A DNA stretch of 64,000 bases from contig CM020619.1 of assembly GCA_009829735.1 (NCBI GenBank), positions 29,972,063-30,036,062 of the forward strand, written 5' to 3'. Origin of the DNA: Pyropia yezoensis (Eukaryota; Rhodophyta; Bangiophyceae; Bangiales; Bangiaceae). The notes beneath the pieces were generated by a model. It saw only the letters and a program-made list of their open reading frames with translations, ran no database searches and was not told the DNA's origin. Of the stretch, positions 33,379-42,267 are shown one piece after another (position 1 is the stretch's first letter; every line of letters begins with the position of its first letter). The position numbers and the translations under genes were made by a program.

Positions 33379-35322
33379 CTAGGCACGCATGCTAGACTCT
33401 CCCACTCCACGGCCCTCGCCCTCACGTGGAGGCGAGCGGCGAGACCCACGCCGATAACGGTCTCCACTCGTTGGAAGGGGCGGCGGCTCCAAGTCGGAAC
33501 CGTCGCGCCCCTCACGGTCGCGCAAGTGGCGCCGACCGTGGCTACTCTTCTGCCTGGTCTTGCGCGCAAGTTTGCGACGCAGACGCTGGACAGACTCCGT
33601 CTCCGATGGGGTAGAGGACTCCGAGACGGAGTAAGACAACTCGTCTTCCGACACGGAGGGAGAGCGCCGCGAGTGACGGCGACGACGGCGAGGAGGCGAG
33701 TATGCCCGGCTCGCACGACGCTTGCCACGCCCAAGTGGGGTTGGCTGGGGCATAATAGCCCCAATGCGAGCCAACTCGGCCGTCATAAACTCCGCCACCG
33801 ACTCGCAACTCGCGGTCGCCACTGCAGTACGAACGCGCTCCTCAAGTTGAGGAGTCTCGGAACTTTGGAGGGTTGCGGTCGACGCGGCCAACCAGGAAAT
33901 GGTGCGCACCAACGTGGTGATCATCATCTCTGAGGTTAGAGGCGTGGGCGGTAACACCAACTTGGGGTATACCGTCAGGAGGGTGGCCCCCAAGTTGGGA
34001 GACACCGGTGTGGATGACTCCACGGCCACGCTGATCGGGATGTTCCCGTGAGGCTGGAAAGGAACAGGAGGAAGCGGAGGGGCACGCCGAGGTGGCGGTA
34101 CCCGGGTGTAACTGCGACCCCGACTTGGGGCCCCCGCAGTAGGTTGAGTCATATGGTCATCATATGAGGGCACAGCCATAACTATGGGCTTGTCCGGGGG
34201 TGGCGCAGTGTGACGATCCACCCCCGGGGCATACGGGTAGTCCCCGATGCCCAACCCCTCTCGTAGGACCACACGGCCGTCGTGAAGTTCACGAGCGACC
34301 CATACGAACTGGCGAAGTGCGCCATCGTCCTTGGGCCCCCGAGTGGGGCGGCGCAACTTGTGCTCAATGCTCTCCCACTCGATAAACTTGTGGAGGCGGA
34401 GCATCTCCTCAAGTAGAGTGAGTTGTCCTGACGAGCACCCCTCAGCAACTAGCTGAGGGGTGAGCTGTTCCAAACCCTGGATGAGCCGGAGGGGGAGATG
34501 CCAGAGCATCCCCCGCCGCTGAACACATGACACCCAGGTCGACATGACCTCGAGGAGCCACTGGGTGGCCAACATGGCCCACACCAGATGATCAGGGCCA
34601 GCCGTCAACATGACGGAGCCGAAGTGGTCAAGCAACCGAGGCAACAATGCCGGGAACCCGTAGGGGACCTCAACTTGAGGCCACCACTCGGGCTTCTTCG
34701 GGTAGTATTGCTCCTTACTGGCAGCAGACTGCTGAGGAAACTCAAGTTGAGCCGAGGTCACCAAGTAGGGACCTCGCCGGAAGTCCTTCTCCATCCGCAC
34801 ATCAAAGTGATGAGTGTGCGGATCGGCCTCGTGAAGGTACGGGGGGCGAGTTGCCACCGCGTCCCAAGTGAAGGTCGGCAAGTCGCCGGGACCCGGGATA
34901 GTTCCCCCGCGGTCCACCATGGCCTTGGCCCGCTGCACGTCCTCGACCTCCTCGTCGTCCAGGAAGGCAAACTGGTCCGTCCTGAAGCCGGCAGGGAACC
35001 CGACCCTACGGGGATACTTCTCCCGTAGGCGGTCCCATACCCGACCCATCGCTGCGCCGAGTCGGCCACAGCGAAGAACAGTCAACCCCTCCTCATACAG
35101 AGGCCAAGCGGGGTAAAACCACCGCCCCAAGGCCTCACGCGGGACAACTTGTCCCGCCTCCGGGGGAGATCCTGCCGTCAACCCAAAGCCGGGTGACGCG
35201 GGAGTCCCACCCCCCGGAGCGATCGCGGAGCCCCCGCCGGAAGTCCCGGCAGGCGCTGCACCGTAGGAGGTGTCCTCCATACGCTCATCGAGAGAGTCCG
35301 TCTCCACTCCCGGAGTCGCCAT
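33379..35322 (-). CDS. Antisense accessory protein of element A (family not recognised)
   Basis: 647 residues on the strand opposite to pol, lying between the pol stop (111 bp away) and the 3' LTR. The start is ATG 35322 in strong context (agagccATGGcg); an open frame without ATG extends further upstream. Residues 1-60 are Gly/Ser/Pro-rich. A globular region spans about 60-340. Its core near 212-300 (VEVPYGFPALLP, HFGSV, QRRGMLWHLP) is shared with the antisense genes of C and D. The C-terminal 100 residues are Arg/Ser-rich (SPPRRRRRHSRRSP), suggesting nucleic-acid or nuclear association; this is inference. No zinc finger, membrane segment or known enzyme motif was seen. Antisense genes at this place are known in plant Tat-lineage elements such as Grande, but I see no evidence of relatedness. 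Confidence 0.85.
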   Translation of the reverse strand: MATPGVETDSLDERMEDTSYGAAPAGTSGGGSAIAPGGGTPASPGFGLTAGSPPEAGQVVPREALGRWFYPAWPLYEEGLTVLRCGRLGAAMGRVWDRLREKYPRRVGFPAGFRTDQFAFLDDEEVEDVQRAKAMVDRGGTIPGPGDLPTFTWDAVATRPPYLHEADPHTHHFDVRMEKDFRRGPYLVTSAQLEFPQQSAASKEQYYPKKPEWWPQVEVPYGFPALLPRLLDHFGSVMLTAGPDHLVWAMLATQWLLEVMSTWVSCVQRRGMLWHLPLRLIQGLEQLTPQLVAEGCSSGQLTLLEEMLRLHKFIEWESIEHKLRRPTRGPKDDGALRQFVWVARELHDGRVVLREGLGIGDYPYAPGVDRHTAPPPDKPIVMAVPSYDDHMTQPTAGAPSRGRSYTRVPPPRRAPPLPPVPFQPHGNIPISVAVESSTPVSPNLGATLLTVYPKLVLPPTPLTSEMMITTLVRTISWLAASTATLQSSETPQLEERVRTAVATASCESVAEFMTAELARIGAIMPQPTPLGRGKRRASRAYSPPRRRRRHSRRSPSVSEDELSYSVSESSTPSETESVQRLRRKLARKTRQKSSHGRRHLRDREGRDGSDLEPPPLPTSGDRYRRGSRRSPPREGEGRGVGESSMRA

Positions 35323-35650
35323 GGCTCTCCCCAAGTTGGGGAGAGACGTCCTGGCTATCGCGGCACGAGACCCGCCTCGAGTTGAGGGGGACTCGGATCG
35401 TGGGTAAACGGGTGGCCTCCCCAGCGTGGGGTGGCCCCGTGTAAGGTGAAGGAGAAGTGGTGGTGGTGGTGAGGTGTGAACCGAGGAGAGCAAGCTGCCA
35501 AGTGGGCAAGCTTGAGGAGAGGGGCGGCCAACGTGACCGCCTCCACATCCGCGTTACGTACTCAAGGGGGGACAGCAAGTCGCGTCCCCCCCTACGCCGA
35601 GACGTGCGTTTACGCACCCCCTCACAGGGCCGACCGGGTCGGTCGGAACT

Positions 35651-35663
35651 GAGGAGAGGGGAG
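35651..35663 (+). other. Polypurine tract of element A
   Basis: GAGGAGAGGGGAG directly precedes the 3' LTR. Confidence 0.82.
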
Positions 35664-36131
35664 TGTGGCAGTATTGACCCCCAGGTAGGGGGCAACACGT
35701 GCCATGCAAGGGGCGGCAGGCCACTAGCCTGATCCGTTCCTCCCCCTGCATTTGGGTCCATATTCCCTAAGTTCGGGATAGTTAGCTTAGTAGTAAATCC
35801 AACTTGGATTTGAGGGTTTTCTGCACTTATCGTCTTGAATTTTCGTGTGGCCCGGTGGGCAGGTGCTGGGGTGGGAGATTCTGAGTGGCGAGATTCTGAG
35901 TGGACCCTGGGGGGATAAGGGGAGGGACAGCGGGGCTTGGCCCTGCGTCCCCGTCCCGACCAAGAAACTGTTGGACCACACACCATCTTCTTGTTTGTCC
36001 GTGGGGGGATTGCCCCACAACAGGGATAGAGTGTGTGCGACTTGCACTTCTTCCGGTTCCCCCGACACGGGAGGCAGCCCTCGCACACCGCCCCAACTTG
36101 GGTACTGTGTGTGCGAGTGGTTTTTGCCACA
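35664..36131 (+). repeat. Element A 3' LTR
   Basis: 468 bp, apparently identical to 18574-19041, with the same TGTGGCA...TGCCACA ends. CCGGC follows and then F gag resumes. Confidence 0.95.
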
Positions 36132-36136
36132 CCGGC
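36132..36136. repeat. Right target-site duplication of element A (CCGGC)
   Basis: This matches 18569-18573. Confidence 0.9.
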
Positions 36137-37612
36137 CTCGGCGACCTCCCTGGGGTCCATCCCGTGGCGGGGATGGGTTCTGAGGGAACGCCCACCCCTC
36201 CTGTTCCCCTGATAGGGGCCTCGTCTCCTAAGGAGACACCTCGAGCGTTCGTAGCCCCCGGTTCGGATACTCCTACGGAGGATTGGAAGAAAGCAATGGT
36301 GGATGCCGTTAGCGGCCTCCTGACTCCACTTAACCAACGGTTGAGTTTTGTTGAGCGAAGTGTGCAGAAACGGGAGCGCCTGCGTGGCCGGCATCCCAGT
36401 TCGTCATCTGAATCGACTTCGGATTATTCCGGAGGGGAGGCTTCGCCTCCCGAGCGCCGTCGGCGCCCGCGACCTGTAGTCCGAGCGGTCTCCGCTCAGG
36501 CTGGACCGGGGAGAGTCCCCCTACGGGAGATCCCTCCCAAGATTATTCCGGCTGACGACCGCTATGCGAGTCTTCTGGATTGTGAGACACATGCGCTCAA
36601 GAACAAGGACAACCGAGTATCGGGAGCCGAGGCCAGAGGCCTGGGTAAGAAGCGGAAGGACCTGACCAGTATATTTGGTCGCGATTGTGAATGGGGGGGA
36701 GACCCTCCTCTGGGAGTCTTCGAATTCCTCAACCGCTTTGTGAAGGCGGCGAATGATAACGGCCTCTCAGAGGGGCGAGCTTTGCTCTTCCTCCCGGAAT
36801 TTACTAAGGATCCCTTGAAGAGGGACCTTTATCGAATTCGCCCGTCCGTCGATGACAGTCGCCGCACCGGGGAGGTGACCTCCTATTTGGAACTTGTGAA
36901 TTGGCTTCTGCGCGCGTACGCAGATGAGCATCTCCTGAATGAACAGGAGGCCATTTTCAATGGTGCCTCCCAAGAGGAGGATGAAACGGAGACGGCGTTT
37001 CACCGCCGCCTCATGGAGCTCCACGCTAAGTGTGGATATCTACAAACCTCGGGCCAGGTCCGAGCCCGCTTTATGCAAGGCACATTGTGGGAGATTCGGC
37101 ACGAAGTGCGGAACTACGTTGCTGACCACCCCCATGCTCCTATCGAGCTAGTGGTGCAATATGCCCAACGGGCAGGGGATTTTCGACGGCGGATTCAGGC
37201 CGCCGCCGCAGAGCTTAAGGCTAAGGAGGACGCAGAGCGCCACGCCCGGCGTTTGGCGCGTCGCGCTCTGGCAGCTGTTACGTCGTCCCACCTGGAGGTG
37301 GGGGAGGCGTCTGGTTCGGTCTACAAGGAGTCACAACCTTCTGGGGGGTCACGGGGGACGGACAGGAAACGAGAGCCCTACCCCTGCCATATCTGCAATA
37401 GTACGTCACACTGGATGGCAGATTGCCCTCACCTCCCGGAGGAGGCTCGGAATCGGATGACCAAGGCTCGCGCCGAGCGCGAAGCGGCTCGAGCCGCTGC
37501 TCGTGCGAGTGGGGCGGTCGCTGCAGTCGTGCTCTCCCCGACGGGAAAGGAAGATCGAGTGAGTTCTCCTAAGGGGAGCTCATCTGAGTTATCATCTTCG
37601 GGAAACGCCTGA
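36137..37612 (+). pseudogene. gag: Element F gag, 3' part after element A
   Basis: 491 codons continue the F gag frame from 18573 in phase. Upstream codons in the open frame belong to the A LTR and are not gag. A capsid-like segment (LLDCETHALKNK) resembles those of A and D. A basic/acidic helix lies near the end, and a CCHC knuckle (CHICNSTSHWMADC) fits CX2CX4HX4C. The stop TGA (37610-37612) comes two codons after an in-phase GGGAAAC. Apart from the A insertion the frame is undamaged. Confidence 0.9.
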
Positions 37613-37626
37613 GGGGCGGTTCCCCT
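37600..37626 (+). promoter_or_regulatory. Programmed -1 frameshift signal of element F
   Basis: GGGAAAC (37600-37606) is in the G GGA AAC phase. After 5 nt, AGGGG-CGGTT-CCCCT (37612-37626) can form a hairpin. The -1 frame after it reads RILRRP, matching the N-terminal part of the element A Pol, before a later frame error. Confidence 0.75.
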
Positions 37627-40600
37627 AGGGCCTCCCCCAATGCGTCCAATGATGGGGGGGGGCCGAAGAGGATATTGCGCCGCCCTCGAAAAGCCTGCAT
37701 TATTGGCACTCCCTAAGGGGGTGAAACGGGAAAACGTCATTTGCGCGGTCATGCCTTCATCCAGCTATCAGCTGGCTGTACAACTGTTTGCTACTGAAGG
37801 GTTAGAACATGCATTGCATGCTGTCTTGGACACCGGAAGCGGGCCTTCTCTGATTCGAAGTTCCTTGCTCCCTAAGGGATTGAGGCTCCAGCCCCTAGGG
37901 GAGCTGGAGAATATACTGTACTTCGACTTGAATGGGGGGTGGCTTCCCATTCGAGGAACTGTGCGCTTAGGCGTACAAGTGGGAGACCAAGTTTCCTACG
38001 TTTGCTTTGGGGTAATCGATAATATGGCGGTGCCCGTCATATTAGGTAACTCCTTCGGAGATACCGAAGTGAATACCATCTCCTGTGAGGACCAGACGGT
38101 CACCCTCAAGACAGGGATGGTCGTCCCCATCCTTCGGGATATGGAGGACGTGGAACCGGGTCCCACTAAGTGGAGCCCCGTATGCGCTTGTCCTAAGGTC
38201 AAGACCGCCAAGCTCAGTTTGTGCCACAAGCTGAAGCTCAAGCCTGAGGTTATCTCCCATGTGAAAGTGAGAGGGCAGTTCCAGGGCCACGGGATTATTT
38301 CCGGCCAGCCCCGTCTCGCCCACAAGTACGGTGTTCACGTGGCTAAGGGCCCCGCGGAACTTAACCGTGATGCCCCATACACCATACAAGTGATGAATCC
38401 CACCCCACGCATGGTCCGCCTCCCCGTGGGGGCGGTGGCGGCTTCTATTTCTGCTTACGAAGGACCGGTGATGAGCGTTTCCCAAGAGGAGATGCAGAAG
38501 TTGAGTGAAGGCCCTACGGGTCGGATGGGTGATACCCACTCTGAGGTGGACCTCGGAGAGGTTCCTAACGCCCTGCGCCGTCGGCTCTTGGAGCTGGTGG
38601 AGAAATACAAATCCCTAAGGGATGGTACCCTTGGGCTTATCAAGAATACCGTGCACCGCATACGCCTAAAACCCGGGGCAACCCCGGTACGGCAACACCC
38701 CTATAAGGCGGGGCACAAGAACCGCCAGCTGGAAGGGGAGCAGGTGGAACGGATGAAGAAGCTGAATGTAATAGAACCCGCCGAAGGCGAGTGGGCTAGT
38801 CCTATTGTGATCGTGCCGAAACCGGATGGCACGCCCCGGTTCTGCATTGACTACCGGCGGTTGAACCTGGTAACGGTGAAGGACGCGTATCCTATCCCAA
38901 GGATGGATGAATGCTTGGACTCCCTAGGAAAGGCTAGGGTCTTAAGCACCCTAGACTGTAACGCTGGATCTTGGCAAATTCCCATTGCCCCAGAGGATAG
39001 GCACCTTACTGTCTTCACGTGCCATAAAGGCACGTGGCGATGTACGCGGTTGCCCTTTGGGCTCTGCAATGCTCCAGCGACGTTTCAACGGGCCATGGAT
39101 ATTATCCTGGCCGGTGTGAAGTGGCAGACGTGCCTCGTATACCTAGACGATGTTATCGTCTTCTCTCGCTCGGATGAGGAGCATCTGCACCACCTGGAGC
39201 ACGTGTTGGGCCTTCTCAAGGAGAATGGCGTGTCGCTGAAGGCGTCCAAGTGCCACCTTTCTCAGAGGGAGGTCGAATATCTGGGACACGTCATCCGCCC
39301 AGGGCAGGTGGCCGTGAATGAGAAGAATACCAAAGCCCTAAAGTGGCTGCATTACCCGCGTACGCAGACGCAGCTGAAGAGTTTTTTGGGCATGTGTGGG
39401 GTATACCGAAAGTTTGTCCCCAATTTCACCCGTATCGCTCGGCCGCTGAATATGCTGACTAGTACGCATCTGGCCAAGGAACTGCCTCCTCCTACGGAGG
39501 AGACTCAAGCGGCGTTCGAGGAGCTCCGCGACTGTCTTCTCAAGCCTCCCATTCTGGCCATCCCTCGGGAGGGAGCCCATTATATTGTGGAGGTGGACGC
39601 CAGCTATGAGCAGCTGGGTTGCGCCTTGCTGCAGCAGCAAGAGGATGGGGAGTATCTCCCCGTCGGTTATTTTAGTCGAGGTCTATCCCCGGCGGAACGG
39701 AACTATTGAGCTACAGAAATTGAGGCCCTAGGGGTCGTATGGTCTGTGACCTACCTGCGTTCCTTCTTGGAAGGGACCGAAATTTTGGTACGCTGTGACC
39801 ACTCCGCCCTCACTTCGGTGATGACGAGTAGTAGTCCCAATCGACGCCTTACGGGCTGGAGGCTCCGCTTGGCGGAGTTTTCGTACCAGATTAAGCACAA
39901 GCCGGGTAAGGACCACAAAGTGGCTGATGCCCTATCGCGCCTTCCAACGGATGGCTTGGACAAGACGCCTCTGAATGATCAAATCCCCGTTCTAGCGGTG
40001 ACAAGGTCAGCAAAGGCCCTTACGGACCGAAGCCATAAGGGCCTCGGCAAGATTACGCTCCGAGAGCTCATTGAAGCCCAGGATTCAGATGAGTTCTGCA
40101 AGCAGCGTCGGCTGGAGGGGCCTATGGTCTCCCCAAAGGATGCCCGTTGGCAACGCAAGGCCTTCTTCTTTGAAGATGACGATGGTGTTCTATGTCGCCA
40201 TTCCCTTCTCCGGGGGAACAACCAATGGGTCGTTCCAGAGTCGCTTCGAAAGCGTATTCTGGAAATGTACCATGACGCGCCTAGGGCGGGTCACCCGGGG
40301 TCTCGGAAGATGTATCGTACGATGCGGCAGTATTTTCACTGGCCCGCCCTAGTGGCGGACGTATACGGGTATGTCAATAACTGCCCACGATGCACCAAGA
40401 ACCGCATATCGGATAGGAGGCATAAGTCTCCTATGAAGCTTTTCCCCGCCCATGAGCCATTCCAATCGGTGGCCATTGATTTACTGGGTCCTCTTCCAAG
40501 GACGGAGAATGGGCACATCATGCTCCTGGTGATGTGCGACCGGTTCACCAAACTGGTGAGGGCGGTCCCACTATCGGACACGACTGCCCTTGGGGTAGCC

Positions 40601-41077
40601 TCTGCATTTATCGATTATTGGGTGGCTGCCTATGGCATCCCGGATTCTACGCTGACGGACAACGGACCTCAGTTTGCGGCCGTCTATTTCCAAGGAGTCA
40701 TGGGGCTCCTAGGGATCTCCACAAACTATACGACTCCGTATCACCCACAGACCAACGGTCAAGTGGAACGGTATAACAAGACAATCATGCGGCAGCTACG
40801 GACGTATTCGTCCGAGCACCCACGGGAATGGGATCGCTATGTGTCCCTCCTGACGACTGCATATAATATGCAGGTACATTCGAGCACTGGGGTAGCCCCA
40901 ATGACTTTTGTGAGCCCTCGGCGCAGGGTGACCCTAAGGGCCACCGGCACGGACGAGAGTACGCGATACTTGGGCGCAGAGGTGAAGCGTGACCATCGGT
41001 CACCCTTGTGGAGGTCCCTTCGTCACCTTGGGATATCTTTGTGGGAGCCTTCGGCCCCCATCCTTGCCTTGGCTTGA
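37607..41077 (+). pseudogene. pol: Element F pol, frameshifted, with nonsense mutation and truncation
   Basis: Pol begins in the -1 frame, matches A for a short stretch (RILRRP), then changes frame near 37690-37715; from there it is open as 37640-39709. Protease (DTGSGPS), RT (RFCIDYRRLN, YLDD) and the start of RNase H are clear. A TGA at 39707-39709 interrupts RNase H just after ERNY. The same frame continues with RNase H, the integrase zinc module, and the DDE residues (AIDLLGPLP, LTDNGPQF, HPQTNGQVERYNK). The similarity ends about 190 residues early, so the GPY/F module and chromodomain are missing. F cannot make a full Pol. Confidence 0.9.
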
Positions 41078-41305
41078 GCAACGCCCTTGCCTTGAGCCTC
41101 ATAATGGAACTGGTCACCACCCTTGGGATGCAGGTCACCCTTAGGGTGACGGGTAGTCGCGCCGAAGCGGCAGGGAAGAAGGACGGGGCCCGGCCCCCGT
41201 GAGTCCGCCGACGGCGGAACAGGTACCTCGGCCGGCGAAGCCGGACCGGCAACACCCCGGCCACTCCCGGCGTCGTCCATCGGGACGTCGCGGGAGAGGC
41301 GGGTG
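41078..41305. other. Element F 3' region, left part, no intact gene
   Basis: GC-rich low-complexity sequence follows the truncated pol, up to the insertion site of C. Elements A, C and D have the pol C-terminus and the antisense gene in this place. Here I can identify neither, so an internal deletion is likely. Confidence 0.6.
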
Positions 41306-41310
41306 GCAAC
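41306..41310. repeat. Left target-site duplication of element C (GCAAC)
   Basis: This recurs at 51946-51950 directly after the other LTR of C. Confidence 0.87.
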
Positions 41311-41671
41311 GGTAGCACAATAGGCATCCGTCGCACGTCCACTCTCAGGGAACACTCACCAGGGGGATCGGCACCAACGTCACCGGGAGGCCAAATTGCT
41401 GTCCTTGGAGCGCAAGCCACGGGACCAAGATGGGAGCCCAGATGGGAGGGGTTTGTTGTTCTACCTTGGCCGGCGGTGGATTCGCCGCCGGCCCCCTCGT
41501 TATAAACCCTCGGAGACACTACTAACTACCCTCCACCCCAAGATGCAAGTCCCTCTGGTCATACGTAACTTATAGATACCGTGACCAGTCCGGACTCTCA
41601 AATTGAAAGCCCAGGATTAGAAGTAGCCCCCCTAATATTAGGGTCACAATACAGACAACCACATTGCTACA
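41311..41671 (-). repeat. Element C 3' LTR (left end)
   Basis: 361 bp nearly identical to 51584-51945. A TATAAA box at 41501-41506 reads on the plus strand, that is, toward the antisense gene starting at 42268. Confidence 0.93.
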
Positions 41672-41685
41672 TATCCCCCCCTTAG
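41672..41685 (-). other. Polypurine tract of element C
   Basis: On the minus strand this reads CTAAGGGGGGGATA directly before the 3' LTR, a G-rich polypurine-type primer site. Confidence 0.72.
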
Positions 41686-42267
41686 ATTCGGCCCGTCCTC
41701 GGGTCGAGTTGCATTCGGGTTACCGAATGTAAGTGGGTCGCGTGACCGTTTACCAGTCGGGTGGGGCTTTGCGCCCCGTCGCGACAGACACCCCTTTTCG
41801 AGGTTGTCTGAGGGGGGTGCCCCCCTTTGTGTGGTACACACACGATCCGTTTTCCGGACCGTTAAATTCCCGATGCGGGTGTTTGTTCACGACCCCCCTT
41901 TCCGAGGGGTGGTGCAAGCGGATCCGCCACCAGATGTCTGGTGGTAGGGGGGGGGCCCCTCTCGCGTGGACGAATGAGTGGGTGGCGGGGGCTGCCCGCG
42001 TTGAGTGGGGGCGGTTGGGGGGTACCCCCCTTGATTGCCCTGTACGGGGGTGTGGCCCCGTCCCGCCCAGGTGCCTGGGTGGAGCGCGTTCGTAGCCCCG
42101 TGGGGCGCGGGTCGACCCGCGTGCCTGCGGCGCTTCTCGTGGCCGTTTGTTGTCATAAGCGCAGGTGCCCGCGCTTCCCTGGCTCGTCCTGCGCGAGCGT
42201 TCCTTGTACCGGGTCGAGCCGGCCTCATCTTTTCTGCACGGGGCGCCCCTGCTACCCCGGTTGCACC

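Larger units (their letters stand above)
18574..36131 (+). mobile_element. Element A: young chromovirus, shown twice around an assembly gap
   Basis: A is bounded by 468-bp LTRs with perfect 7-bp inverted ends (TGTGGCA...TGCCACA) and by CCGGC duplications. The order is LTR, primer-binding site, gag, -1 frameshift site, pol with chromodomain, antisense gene, polypurine tract, LTR. The interior appears twice (19900-27582 and 28083-35750) around 500 Ns. The two pol copies look identical with a constant offset of 8180, while single-base indels cluster next to the gap. One real copy of about 9.4 kb, assembled as two overlapping contig ends, is the simplest reading. A true tandem sharing a middle LTR is the alternative. 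Confidence 0.85.

Noticed and set aside
35323-35900. Long open frames crossing the A LTR and running into F gag or the antisense region
   Set aside because: The frames extend into LTR sequence only because stops are rare in GC-rich DNA. The insertion boundaries and target duplication show where the genes really begin.
37610-37640. Stop-codon readthrough between F gag and pol, because the downstream pol frame equals the gag frame
   Set aside because: The first part of F pol (RILRRP) matches element A in the -1 frame after GGGAAAC. The return to frame 0 is explained by a later indel near 37690-37715.
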